Program-made: the position numbers and the translations under genes
The notes under the pieces: model-generated
What the model saw: the letters and a program-made list of their open reading frames with translations, nothing else
What the model was told of the DNA's origin: nothing
The model's database searches: none
Shown: positions 14,301 to 29,300 of the stretch, piece after piece
Position numbering within the stretch: the stretch's first letter is position 1
Layout: each line of letters starts with the position of its first letter
NCBI GenBank assembly: GCA_012934845.2
Contig: WNNJ02000350.1
Location: 1-64,000, forward strand
Direction of reading: 5' to 3'
Source: Pomphorhynchus laevis
Lineage: Eukaryota; Acanthocephala; Palaeacanthocephala; Echinorhynchida; Pomphorhynchidae
DNA length: 64,000 nucleotides

Positions 14301-17300
14301 CAATGTTACCATTTGAAGTGTGCACTATTCCAACTAGTCGTGTAACTGGTGTCTTACCTGAAAATGTGACAAGAGATATGATTAAACAGACAGCATTAAA
14401 ACCACCTGATCGCATGGCGATAATAAAACAGAAATTTGCCGAATTTCTACCCAATGGAGATGATCCTTATCTAAAAGAATGGGGTATTTCTATAAAAAAC
14501 GAAATGAGTAGGGTCAATTACAGCGTATTACAGCATCCTCAACTCTATACCAGGGATGGCACACCTGTAAGTTGAATTTATTTTTAATGTTTGTTAATTT
14601 TTTGTAGTTTTTCATCAAGTTTTTTATTTTATTTTAAATATAATACAATGTTGTTTCACATATGAAACTAATGTAGAAATTATTCCTCTGCGTATCATCC
14701 AATGTCTAGGCATTCCGAAATGCCTAGATCAACCGATTTTAATTGCTTGGTATATTAAATACGTTGTATATTATACTGTAATATATTGTATTTATATTTT
14801 GCATTATCATGCAATATATCATGTAATTTCCCACATAAACCTAAAATACCTAAATTTGTTTAAATTTCAAACAAAAAATTAATTGTATTTCAATCAGAAA
14901 TAGTATTATAATCAGAAATATCTATTATAATAAAATGTTATTTTATGGAATAATATATAAATTTTTAATTTTTTTATTTATAAATAATTAAAGATATTTT
15001 AACATTTTTCTATAACAAATATTATTCTATAGAATTTTCTTATGATTTAATCAGACAATTAAATAATTGTCAGGCAATACGTATTGTTCAAATTAGATTA
15101 TGTGAAGCTTTTGATCAATGACAACATTCCTGTTTGTCAATAACAAAATTATCCCTTTTCATCATAAAGGTTTGCTCATCATTTAAAATAAAAATAATAA
15201 TCCTAGAATATAAACGATGGGGGAAAATTAATTTAATTAAGTAATTTAAACTGCTTATAGATTAATTTCTTAATTGCTTATTGATTATACTTAGAATATG
15301 GACGAATTACAATTGAATTAGATATTCAGCGACAAAATTGCGTGAAATTTGATGCCCTATACCCTTTAAAACAACAAAATTTTGTTTTGAACTTAATCTC
15401 TGACATGATCTATTATCAATCATTTCAAGAACAATTAAATAAATGTTCAATATTTAATTCAAACTTTAAAAACTTAATATTTCCAAATTTAATTTTCAGG
15501 GATTCATATTTTAATTTATAATTTAATTAAATTTCTATTTTAAAATAAAATATTTAAATCTCAGTGTCTTATTGTATTTTGTGAAAAGCGATCGACAACA
15601 AAATTCACTTCCTCGAGAAATTTTGTCATTAAACTCTGCATAAATCAACGTTGTGAAATACAGTCTAAAACACTACGTCTATTCTCTCAAATTTCCTTTT
15701 GATAGTTATAAACATTTAATATTTTTTTAGAAAAATATCACAATATTTGTTTTCCAGCTGTCTAGGAGTATTGCATCAAGCGTTAGACCAAAGTGTCTCA
15801 TTTTTGCTAAACGGATTTTGGCAATAGAAGAAACGCCACTACATGACAAATCAATATTCGCTATATTTTTACTTTGAAACTGAAATTTTAGCTGTTTTTA
15901 TACTGTATTTTAGTATATTCTAATATCGTCAATCTTTTGACAAATAAAATTACCGGAATATTTAAAATTCTTATTAACACAAAAATGTAAACTAATATTC
16001 GATGATCCTTTAACTGATTCGTTCTTCAGTCTATAGTCTAAAAATATGCTGACTATAGTTGTCTTGTGTGTGCATTCATAAAAGCTTGGATTTTATAAAA
16101 TTTGCTGATTAATATGAAAATCATGACAGAAATTATTATTATTATTGTCCCATAAATGTTTCGAATGAATTTTTTGAAATTATTAATTTTAAAAATATAA
16201 AAATATATTTGTAATATGATCAAAAATATTTTTAAACTTGCCATTAAACTTTTAACAATACTAATACTCATAATCTAAGTATGAAAATTTATTTCCGCCT
16301 ACTCATTGACAGTTTTATATTTTTTATATTAAATGCTTCCTGGTATAAAACGTTTATATTTTGATATTAAGGTTTCGAATTTTACGATTGGCGCTTATTC
16401 GTTCCGAAATTCTTACTATCAGCCACCACCTGGCACGGCAGACCTCATATATGCAGTTCTAAATTTAAGTAGTCTGTATGAAGATGTCGTGGACAGTTTC
16501 TTGGGAAATTTGTGTCAAGATGCTCGTAAATACGGAATACGCCTAGTACAGGGTGCGCATAATATAAAATGTGTTCCGAGTGTTGTATTAGAGTCGCTCG
16601 AGAAAATTTGCACGCCACAGGAAACTCGTCCTTCAATTATATTCGTAATTATTTCTGGTACGACTGAAGTTTACGGTAAGAATTAGTTTTCTAATTCTAA
16701 AATTCATATTTTTGATGAATTATAAAAGTTTCATCTATATAATGTTAAATTTATAATAATTATAAGTTATAATTTATTTTATAATAATTATAAATTTTGG
16801 TTTTACAGAAAAAAAAAGAAAAAATGTATGGACAATGTCAATAAATTGATGTTGATGTGTGGGAGAGTTTAAAAGAGTGTGAATAATTTAAATCGATTAT
16901 TAATGAACATAAAAGAGAGTGACTACTGTGTTTAAAGAATTGAAAAGAGGCAGTTGATCACAATAGCGAAGACTGTATTAATGAAGGACGGAAGGCAGTC
17001 TATTCCCGAGTAGCGTAAATGACAATGGAATGGCGGCTACATTTTTTGAAAAATAACGAAATATTGGAAGTAGAAAGTCACATTAACAAAGATTTATGGA
17101 GGAGAGGCGAGATTCAGTAGTGGTAGGAATATGCAGATAAGAAGGTGAGTTTCAGGGAAAGAGTGAAAACGTGATACAAAGGATACTGAATAGAATGCGG
17201 TTTTCCATAGTTGAGTTTAGCGATGCAAAAGAAAATGTGATCAAAACCTTGGAGGCAAAAAAGGATATGCACACGGAATTCATAAGTCGCTGTGGATGTA

Positions 17301-20300
17301 GAACAGATGATTTAGAGGAGAAATCAAAAAGACTTGAGCAATAGTTGATCTTAGGAAACAAACAATTTGAGATAAAAGAGTGGTATGAGTTAAAATCATG
17401 CGAGCTTTTGACTATGCTAAGGTTGCGAGGTAGGAAATTGCAAGATCGGGTTTTGTCGCGAACTAATAAATCTGTAAAAAGTCAGTTGTCGAAGTGAATT
17501 TCCAATAAAGTGAGATGATCAACAATAAGAAAAGCGGTAGAATTAAGAAATACTGAGGGAAGAGAGACATAGAGGAAATAAGGAATAACCCATAAGATGT
17601 TAGACTTGGATCGGTCAAGTCACAAACGAAGCGATGAAAGATGCTTTGCTTGGATATGATGAGAAGACAATTCGTAGAAGAGCTTGAAAAATCATCGATA
17701 AGATGACCAGGAGAATGAGAGTAAAGAGAATTACATAAGCACATTGCATGATGCAGAAGTTATGGTCACATGTAATGTTGGAGACATCGCTAAGGAGAAG
17801 AGAGAAAATAATTGGTCCTAGCCCAAAACCTTGAGGGACCCAACAGGAGAGTTGGAAGGTTATGGGTAGGGCGTTATGATACAGGCAGCAAGTGATCAAG
17901 CGATGACTTCTTGAGTAGTGGGTGAACTATGGAGGATTTTCAAGCAGGAGGAAAATAACCACTACGAATGAAAAAGTCAAACATTGAGGATATGAAAGGA
18001 AAAAGTTGAATGATAAGAAATTTTAGTATATAAGTAGAAAGAGAACCATCAGGAAGTATTTTGCTAGGTTAAGATAAAAGCACATGAGAAACCTTGTCGA
18101 CAGATACAGGAAACAGATGAAAGAGTTCAGGCAGATGATTATCCAGCAATCAAGACGAGATATGAGAAACATGCGTTTAGGATAGTTTAATCGAGCTTCT
18201 ATTGAATATAAACAGAAAATTTATGTGGATCGAGAATGCTTACAGAGTTTGAACGCGATAATACAGTGTTTATAGTGTTCCATTTAGATCTTGCGAATTT
18301 GAGAAAAATAGAAGCTTGTTCCTTTAAAAGATCAAAGAATTACTACGCAAGTGAGAACGGTGAGATCTACGAAGAGTTAAATATTTGATGTTGATATAAA
18401 TGGGGATGGATGTGGAAGGACGCTTGAGGAAACTACGGTATGTTCTAAACGAACGACCCAGAAGACACTTTGAACGTATACAGTCAGAGTCAAACCATAG
18501 TGCATAGTGGGTTTGATAGGGAGTAAATAGTTGACGTAGAAGAATATTTTCGAGTATAGATGAGAGTTTAGAATCAAAGAGATTATGCAGATAGTCCGAT
18601 CGTTGGAGAATGAAAGAAAAGGCCATGAAAGGAGAAACAAATAGTATAGAACGATAAAGAGGGAGATCGAGACGTTTTCAATGTCGACGAATATCCAGTA
18701 CAAGAAAAAGAATAGAGGAGAGCGAGATATGTGAGAGTAGATCATATCGTTCAGCAAAGAATGTATTAGATGGAAAACTAGCTCCAGGACAATACACAAG
18801 ATACATATTTAGTTAGGATAAAAAATATTTATTTTAACATGGCAAATGCGTGCCAGCGCACGCTTACATGACCACAACAAAACAAAAATGTAAATAATGT
18901 GTCGAGAAGGTGTGAACGGAAGAGGTGCGTGAATGTGATAAAGGAGGGAGCGCGGCGGACGTCGAGAGGAAGTTGATTCCGGGCGAGTGAAGCGGCGACG
19001 AGGAAGGACCGGAGACCATAGTTGTTGGAGTAATTTGGAACGTGGAGTAAGATGGTATGACGGGAACGGAGCGATAGCGAGGTGTGGCGAGTGTCATCTA
19101 AGAAAGGAAGGTTGATGAACGATGGAGAGCCGACAGCGATGAGATGAAAAGTTACGAGAATAAGGCGGAGTTTGATGCGGATGTGGATGGTGGGCCAAGA
19201 GAGTTGGGCAAGATATGTGGATATGTGGTCGAAGCGACGGAGACGAAAGAGCACTCGAACGGCGGAGTTGATTATGCGTTGTAGTGGTAAGACATATCGC
19301 CTAGTACTATGAAATGTGCAGAGGAGTGCGAGATATGTGAGAGTAGATCATATAGTTCAGCAAAGAAAGTATTAGATTGAAACCTAGAGTCAGGACGATA
19401 CATAAGATACATTTTTTGTTAGGATAAGCTACCGAAAGATTAAAAGGAAGAAGTTTAAAGGTTGTTGGGCAAAAGGAGCAGCTAAACGATGAAGAGAAAA
19501 AAGACGAGAGAGCAATGAGGCCACTATGATTACTGGATGATACACTCTTAGAATATTGAGAACAGGAGTAATCGATGAAAGAATAATCGAAATAATGTAG
19601 GCGTCAATTGAGATGTAACTACTATCATGATGCCAAAATTCAGTTATGCAAAGCAGATCCAAAAACTATTGGGATAAAAGGTCAAGTACTGAATCAAATT
19701 TATTCGCGATGGAGCGGATGTTTAGGAGGCAGAGACGGAATAAAGAGGTAGTAAGAGAATACGAGGAAGGCAAAGAAAATATTAGATGGAAAACTAGAGG
19801 CAGGACGATACACAGGGCACATATTTATTGAGGATAAGCTACCGAAAGATTAAAAATAAGAATTTTAAATGGTTTGTGAGATTCTAAGATTCAGTAAGGT
19901 AAAGCAGATCCAAAAGACTTTGAAGAAAATGTCAAGTACTGAGTCGACTTTATTCACGATGGATCGAATGTTTAGGAGGCTGAGATGGAATGAAGAGATA
20001 GTTTGAGAAGAAGACGAGGAGGGAAAGTTGTCTCTATCGAATTTAGGGTATGAGTCGGATGACACGAAAATCTCCATCTATCTGTTTGATTGCTAACGAA
20101 GATTCACCGTTACGTTAACGAGTAAGCTTTTATCACAAACATATACGAGGTTGGCAATGTCAGATGGGTGAGTGATCAGGAAACATTCTAGAGTTCGATG
20201 TCGAATATTATATTTCAAAGCGTCTGGTTGGAATGAATGAGGCTTTTAAGCGATCTTTTATGACAATTTAAGTGAAGTAGGGTAGGTGATATCACTGATA

Positions 20301-23300
20301 CTTTATCTTCCAAGTATCACTTACCAAGATTTGGCGATATAAAGTTATAAAAGGGATTCTTTAACTAGAATCCTTTCTTTTTTGCTAACTTTGCTACAAT
20401 TAACTACTAGTTAATTGTAGAACTAATTAACTAGTAGTTAATGTTCCACAATTAACTACTAGTTAATTGTAGAACTCCATATTACGTGGCAAAGTATAAT
20501 TGAACTTTTATTACGTGTAAATTACGGGTTCAAAATTTGACAATTTACTGTTAATACCATTTGCGGTAAACAAGTTAGTGCTATTTTATATCATGAAATT
20601 GAATGGGTAAACGTTTGATGTTATTTTAAAATCATATAATAATATTTTCATATAAATATAATAAAATTTAAGAAAATATTCGAAAAATTAAGTTTTTTAT
20701 ATTTTAAATTCCAGACAATGTTAGCAGAAGCTGTCGAAACATCAATTTTGAATGAAAGCGATTTGTTCTAATTAAATTTAAATCGAAAAAGTTTAAATTT
20801 ATTTTTTGAGGCAATCTTTTTAATTTTAAATTTATATTTAAATTTAAACTGTAAATTTTAAATTTTAATTTTATTTAACTACAAAAACTTAATTTTAATT
20901 TCAATTTTTTCGTTTTAATTTTAATTTTTTTACTCTATATTTAAATTTAAATTTTCATCTTAAAATTTAAATTTTTACTTTAAATTATTAACTGTAAACT
21001 TTAAATTCTCGACAGTGTTAGCAGAAGCTATCGCATAAAATATAAAAACGATATCGCAAGCTATTGTTTTTTAATAAAAACGACTCGTTCTTATCACACT
21101 GTAAATTTTAAATTTAAATTTAAAAATTTTAATTTTAAACATTAAATTTTTAAATGTAATCTTTAAATTTTATTTTAAATTTTATATTTTAGCTTTTTAA
21201 TTAATTTTTTACTTTATTATTAAATTTAAATTTTCATTTTAACTGTAAATTAAAAAATTTACATTTTTAAATTTACATAAATTTAAATTTTAAACTTTAA
21301 ATTTTAAACGGTAAAAACGACTAAAAAACGAATAAAAACGACTTGTTTATAAATTAATTTATAAAAATATATTGATTGATGATAATGTTTTACTGGCTTG
21401 CATGATGTTTAAAGCGAATCATGAAGGTTTGCGTTAGAAATAATTTTAAAATTTTAAATGGTGGCTATCGTCCAAATTCCACAGATACAATTACATAATA
21501 ATTGAAATTATCGATTATTTCGACAATTGGCAGCTCTTGCGTAAACTTATTTGATTTTAATTCTTTGCAGGTACTGTTAAATCTGTTGCTGAGTTGAGCT
21601 TTGGAGTGATGACGCAGTGTTTGAAAGAGTTTACCTTGAAAAAAAGCAGTCCTACCTTGAACGGCAACATAATTCATAAGCTTAATGCTAAACTTGGTGG
21701 TATCAACGTCAGTTTAATTCCACGTTCAACGATGTATATTTCTACGTGACCCTACATTTATATCTGTAAATACATGTGTATTTAGTGATACATTTCAACC
21801 GGAGCGTGGTTTACTTGGAGATACTATGCTAGTTGGAATCGACGTTACTCATGGCGGCGGAAGTAGCCGTCTTTCAATTGCAGCCGTATGTTTTTCGTTT
21901 TCAACATTAATTTATAATCGACGCTCTTTTATCATTAAAATGACTTGTATATCGGAGATGCTTATGCGTTAGAAAAATTAGATTACTAAACGAAATTAGG
22001 GGTATTATCTCTAAAAATACCTGAAATTAATGCTCGTTTTTTCTTATCGTCATTTCTTACTAGTCCCAGCTATAATTTAATCGTTTTCATGTACATTTAT
22101 TTATTATTTATGAATGTTCAAGATACAAACGATTTGCAAGTCGCATAGTTTGATCGTTAAGTCGCATAGTTTGATTGCAAAACTTAATACTTTGATTACG
22201 AATCCGCATATTTTGATTGCAAAGTCGCATGATTTGATTACAAAGCCGCATATTTTGATTGTAAAGTCGCTTGATTTGATTACGAAGCCGCATATTTTGA
22301 TTGCAAAGTCGCATGATTTGATTACGAAGCCGCATATTCTGATTGCAAAGTCGCATATTTTGATTTCAATGATTCACTTTTTTATCGGATAACTCAATAC
22401 TAAGTTTTCAGACAAATTTTAAATCTCATGCATAAATGAGATATAAATGCTAGAAAATAGTTTTGGAAATTAATTTCTAACAAGAAGTATGTTTACGGCA
22501 TCTAGCAATTGCTTGCAAAGTTTGCAGGTATCCTCTTTAAAAATAAGTGTGAATAGCAATGTTATTAATAAATATTAAGTTAAACACATTCACATCAGAA
22601 ATGGTATTTATAATGGTACTTATTATGATTATTTGCCTTTTTAGGTTGTGGCTTCAATGGATTTTCATCCGCATTTGTACGAGCTACGACTAAGCGGACA
22701 GAAGCATCCGAAAGCCGCACGCCAAAGCATAGAAACAATAGTGGATATGCATAGCATAATGTGTCAGTTGCTCAAATCTTACTATAACAAGCACAACAAA
22801 CCACCTCTTCATCTCATTATATACCGTGATGGTGTTTCAGAAGGTCAATTTGATATAGTAAGTTAACAATGCGTTAATGATATTTGCTAAATCGAATAGC
22901 TAACGAAAATCACTTTGTCAGAATACACTTTTCAAACATTAATATTTTTAAACATTTTTTATAAATATTTATTATTTATAATTATTTACTATTTAATTAA
23001 ATTTTGATACGTAAATTCAGTTAGCTGATTTGATTGCAGATTAATTTAATTTTGTTGCAGATCCTAAATAAAGGAATTTAATTTACTTTATAAATTCAGT
23101 TAGCTGATTTGATTACTCCTAACAGTTGACAGTTACTTACTCGTTTACAGATTTAACCTGCAAAGAATAAAAATCATATTTGATATGATTTTATTTCTAA
23201 AATGTTGTGAGTTTAATATAAGGCAGGTAAACAAAACGAAGGAGCTGCAAATTTTCGAAATCGTCGATAATTTCAACGATTAGTTTTAATTACATTTAAA

Positions 23301-26300
23301 ATTATGCGAATTTCTGAACAACCTAAAATTATCGTAAATAATATATTATAATATATTATTAATATAATATTATAAAATAGTATTAATATAATATATTATA
23401 TTAAATGAGTTAACATTAAAAATAATGCAGCATTTCAATACTTATCACATTTTGATATGCGGCAAATGTGAAAGCGAATATTATCATTCGTTAATCCAAT
23501 TCTGGAGTAAACCTTGACAACTAACGGATATATCCGTATTATTTACTTCAATGTACCTTGCCTCTCTTAATACAAAAAGACTTGTCTTATTGACAAATTA
23601 GAAATGTCGTAAATCAAAATTATAAATCTGTAAGATCTCACAGATTTTAACCGATCAATTATATTCATAATCACGCCCTTCGTTGCCATAATGTAAAGAA
23701 TCAACCAATTCACGAATAGCTAAATGATTAATCTTTTAACGGTATTGTTCGTACTGCTAGTTGTTTTGCCGGATCGCTGGCTAGACGACTGTAAATATAG
23801 CGAACATAAAATACAAATATTAAGTGCAATTTCCATTGATTGATCTGTTCTACTGGTCCCGTTGTCTCCACTGATCTGCAGTGCAGACGTATTCAGTAGC
23901 CAGTTCATTGAATGATTCCAGTCGTGCAGTGATCATATTCAGGATAGATTTTAATATCAATATTATGTCAGTGATCATACACAAGGATAGATATTAATAT
24001 ATATCCTTTTCTTGTTTAATATTGTTGCCTAATCACGTAAGCGTGTTTTTTATAAACACATATTTCAATACATATCATCAAATCTGCTCACTGATTCTAC
24101 GTATTTAATAAAATTATAAAATTTAAAATATTGCTAAATCAAAATTAAAATGTTAAAAAATTCAAAATTTTTTATAATTATAAATAATAAATTATTGTTT
24201 TATAAGATTTTATATAATTTATATCAAGTTTAAATAAAAAAATGAAATTTAAAATCAAAGTCAATTTTTATATATCTTTATTCATACTTCAATGATCCCT
24301 GTACAGCCGAGACCTCGTTGTTTATACGGTATTTAAAGCAGATTTTGCAAATCATGCGCATTCTTATTTCTGTGCTGACTAGCCTCCGATAGACTTGCAG
24401 TTAAAATGCAAGTAGGTAATAAAAATCACTTCAATTCTAGTATATAGTGAGCAAAACAAACTCAAAGCAAACACGAAAGCAATCGTGGAATAAAAACAAA
24501 CAAGTAATATTGGTCAAATAATGAAATAATTTACTAATTCTCTTTTTAAAGTAATTGTGGAGTTAATGAGACAAATATTAAATTTATTAATTTTTTGTTT
24601 TTTATTTTTACTGAAAACAAAATTACCCGTAAATGTGTCCGATATCGAAAATTAATGACTTTTGTGACATTTGATGATTGATTGCAGATATGGCACTGCG
24701 TATGCATCGTGAAATCATCCTGCAAACGCCGATACGCCGCTTCGAACGTAGCTTTGATATTTAAGTGAAATATGTTGTGTTTTTCTTCCGAGCGAGCATA
24801 TGAGCCATCCTTTTCAGTAAAAGAGAGGCTTAATGGCTAGCGCAACCCACGCTTGAGAATATTACGGGTTGAAAACGCATACATCTAGCAAAGTACGCAC
24901 CGATCTGTCACCATATAGCCCTGAACATAAGATATTTAGCATAGCATCGTCAACGTGAGTTGTCGTACCAGTCCGAAAATGTACACCACCATTGACGGTT
25001 CACAAGATAGGTGTACCATTATTAATATTATTTATTATTAATAATATATTAAAAATAAAATATCAAAATGATTTTTAGTTATGGACTCAAATACTTAACT
25101 CAAATACTTGAATTTGATTTTTATCAAATAGTAAAGCAAATGTGATAAGACAATGTGAATCACGCTTGTTATGCCATTTGTGCATCACGACACACATCTG
25201 AATTTAAATTTTATTGAAAATCGAAATTGTTAATTGGCACTTGCTTCTTAAGATTACGAAACATGTAATACGAAAACGTTCTTTACATTAAGCTTATCTG
25301 ATTCGCAATGCTACTTTTAATAACATCGCTAATTGAATAATAAAATAGATTTTGTAATTAAATAAATAATAGTTATTTCCCATAATTGTTAACAAAAACT
25401 GTTTTGTCACTTTTTAGTTCACATCTATGTGCATTTTTAAGTTTAAATGTGATATGAGCATTGCCAAATTTAGGTTATGAATTACGAATACAATGCTATA
25501 GACAGAGCAATTAATAAAATGGTGGGATACTTGAATAAGAATATAGGTATCTTCAAGAAACCATTGGTCACGTACTGTGTCGTACAAAAGAGACATCATA
25601 CAAGATTCTTTCCCATAGGCGTAAGTATTCATGTTGTAGATGATAAGTGGTGATGATCGTGTTTTGCGATAACATCTATATTAACTTTGTAATTGTTTAT
25701 CTTTTTTCTACTAGGGTCAAACTACACGTAGTGGAAACATATTACCTGGGACTGTGGTCGACGCTGGTATATGTTTAAATACGGAATTTGACTTTTTCCT
25801 ATGTAGCCACGAAGGTATACAGGTGAGAACAATACATATCATTTGAATATTGTGTTTAAAGCTCTATTTTTATTTATTATCTTGAATGTTTTAGTGAATA
25901 TTTTGCGCTTAAAGGTATATTGCGCCTATACATCATTTTTGATTTTTTATCAAAAATACAGACAATTTTTACAACTAAAAAACAGGTTGATACTTAAAAA
26001 TCAAATGGATTTTCTGTCTAGATTTATAATTTAATAAATATTTTTAAACGTATATTTATAATGTAGACTTAATCTTGAAATATTTCAGTTTAGTCATGGC
26101 GCTATTTTGCAACAGTTACCTATTACATTCAGGCTCAATTACATTATGCAGTGATTACTTGATATATCAATTACCTAATATATTGATATTATCCCCTCTG
26201 TCAGAAATACTGAAATAAGAAAGAATTTCATACAACGTTTTTTAATGAACGCGAACAGGAATGTATAAACCTGCGTGCTTTTTTACAACCTTCGTCGGGA

Positions 26301-29300
26301 AGATTAACCTCGGAAGGTTGAGCTTTCCCGACGAAGGTTGTAAAAACCATGCAGGTTTTTACTTTCCTGTTCGCGTTAATAAAAAAGGTTTATGAAATTA
26401 TTTCTTATTAATATGCGTCACCAGTAATTAAAATACTGAAATACTTAATGATACCAATAATATAACCAATAATACTATGTATTATTGTTTACGACTTTAC
26501 TATTATTTTTACTTATTTTCAAACAAGTTTGATGAATTATTAATTCTTAAAAAAAAGAGAAGTTTGCATCCCAAGGTGTTTACACTGTAAAATGTAAACT
26601 GCTTCACGTGATCACGTTTAAGTGACTAGGTAATGGCCAATAGCTAGGTCGCGTATCGCGTGGAGTGAAGGTGGTAGATCTTTATAGATCTTGTTCCAGC
26701 CTGCAACCGCCTTAAGCAGGGCAGCCCCCTGTCAGATGCTGCTGGATGGCCCGCTGTAAGTTTAGTCTGAGTCGACTAAACTACGTGGCGACACCGCGAA
26801 AACAACGTTAAAAATTATGACTTAAAAGTTACATGTACTCAACAATATTGGAAAAATACGTAAGTACTAATGATTTCAATTTTAGATCTTTTAAATGTAA
26901 CAGAAAAATTGTATAGTTTGTGATGTTATAAATAATAATAATTGTATCGTAAGTAATACGACAAACAAATGTTTTTCATTAAATATTAATAATAATTGTA
27001 ACTGCAATACTGCAGGTGTAGTGTATCTAATACAATGTACATGTGGATTGCAATATATAGGAAAAACATATCAAATGTTAAAAACTAGGTTTAGGCAACA
27101 CATATATAATATACAGCATAATAGTCAAACTATATTTCATAAACATATGAGATTAATAGGACATGATATTAAAAACTGTAAATTATTTATTTTAGAACAT
27201 ATTATCGAAGAAAACATTTCAATATTAAATCAAAAACTATTAGAAAAAGAAGATTTTTGGATTAAAACGCTTAATTCCATGTACCCATTAGGATTCAATG
27301 ACGTGGTACAAGGACTTGGCAGAAGTAGTATAATACATAATAAACAACTATATTATAATAATCCAGTTAAACGCAAACCAAGAAGTCATGGTGATAAAAG
27401 GAATAGGAAAAATAGAGTTAAAAATATTAAAAAAGATATGTATATAAATGAACAATTAGAAATGTTGAAACAACTTTAAAGTGATAATAAGCTAAAAGAT
27501 CTTTATGTAAATACAAGAAGTTTTTTAAAGATATCATATGTTCAATAAATCAAAAATTAATTAACGACTATGATAGGCTAAGTTGTATAATAGACAGTTA
27601 TTGTAATACAAAATACCATAATCGTACAATAAATGTAAATAATAACAATAGAAAGTATACATTAACCAAGAACTTCATTAATAAATGTATAGATGACATA
27701 AATATAGCCGGACTTTTAAATAATTCTAAAAGTAAAGAAATAATAGGGTCAGATTTAAGTAAATATATTTATAAAATAAGGTATAAACTCCTACCACAAT
27801 CATAAGTTGTTACCGCCATTAGGTTCATATGAAGTGCTTTTATATGTACATTAAAACCACTTTAAAAAATATGGTAAGATATTCGAAATTAATAAACCAC
27901 TTTATATGAATAAAATACTTAAAGTAATTAAAACACATTTTTAAAAATATTGCAAGGTAATCGAAATTAATACTGGTATAAAACACTATTTCAGTATTAA
28001 TTCTACAAAAGAATTTTTAGAACAGACAAAAGGAATAAATTTTCAAAATATAAATACATACGATTTTAGTACGCTTTATACAAATCTAGATTTAGTAGAT
28101 ATTAAAGAAGCGTTAGTAAAATTAATTAACCTTATATTCGGAAAAAGATATACATATATATGTTATAATAATTATAACGCCTATCTAACAAAAATTAAAC
28201 CATCAAATAAATATAAATATATGGATAAAATTGAATTAATAGAATTCTTAAGCCTTATTCCAGAATAATATAATACATTAAATAATGAAATTTTAAGAAT
28301 TGCAACAATATGTAATGATATTGGCTTTCTTCAAAATCATTTAAATAATTTAATAGATGCATATTTTAAACTAGGTTACTATAAAAATAACATCAAGCAG
28401 AAAATAATAAAATATATAAATCAACACAATAATATTAAAAATGAATTTAAAATCATTAGCGGGAAATTTTTATGATTTTTGAAAATTTTTGATAATAAAA
28501 TTCAAATTAAATTCATGGATAATAATAATCGAAGTTAATCAGAGGAATACGGGCCGAACCTAAAATCATATTTTGTTTCCGAAACCTAAAATCATATCAG
28601 CTCCTCCTGATATAAAATCTAACAATTTTTATCTTATTTTAATATTTACATTTATTTATTTTTATTTATTTATTTTGTTATATTTTTTATTTTATAATTA
28701 TATTAAATACGTAGACTCAGTTAGCTTATTTGATCTGTTATGCATGTAGCAAATAGACTTTCTTTGATGTAATTTTGATACAGTAAATACCGATTATATC
28801 AATTATTAATTGGTTATAATAATTCTTTAGTTGTGAATTATATTATGCAATTGTATGGATATAACAGTTGGTTTAAAATTTATTTTAAACCAAAAATTTA
28901 TTTACATAAGAAAAAATGTACACATGTAATTTAATATTTCAGATATTAAATTAATATTAAAAATATAATTAAATATAATTAATGTTAAATATTTTTAATA
29001 TTTAATATTTATATATATATATATTTTGATATATAATTTGTAATTTAAAATATAATTTAAATTAATCTAAAGATTGTTGAATAAACATAAACATTGTCTT
29101 AAACATAAACCGTTGTATTTGCGGATGTTTTCATAGTTTTCAACCCAACACAATAATGAATTTAATACGAAAAATGCAAACTTCAAGATTCAAATGTTAT
29201 TCATTAGAACTTTAAAGTGCATTCAGCTTCCAATGTTGTCTACAGGAATTGTCAAAATATAATTTTATTTTTTTTAATTTATTGTTCCATTAATAAAGAA

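Larger units (their letters stand above)
26478..28475 (+). mobile_element. PLE copy A (N-terminal GIY-YIG type)
   Basis: Order: a structured leader of about 500 nt, a GIY-YIG endonuclease reading frame (27021-27479, likely extending upstream), a broken middle domain, RT pieces including [20 protein letters not shown] (27.99-28.13 kb), and the family's C-terminal [15 protein letters not shown]. Much of the RT core is deleted. The element lies in AGO intron 16 in the sense direction. Placing the endonuclease before the RT matches what is described for Naiad/Chlamys-type PLEs rather than canonical Penelope. Confidence 0.75.

Noticed and set aside
22108-22392. Two overlapping 80-90-codon frames with repeats
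   Set aside because: A 21-bp satellite keeps both strands open; no other gene signal.
23720-23908. 62-codon minus-strand frame
   Set aside because: No homology, no splice context, within an AGO intron.
26740-26808. Canonical hammerhead ribozyme in the PLE leader
   Set aside because: GTCTGAGTC and GCGAAAAC are present, but the CTGANGA core is not, so only a generic structured RNA is claimed.
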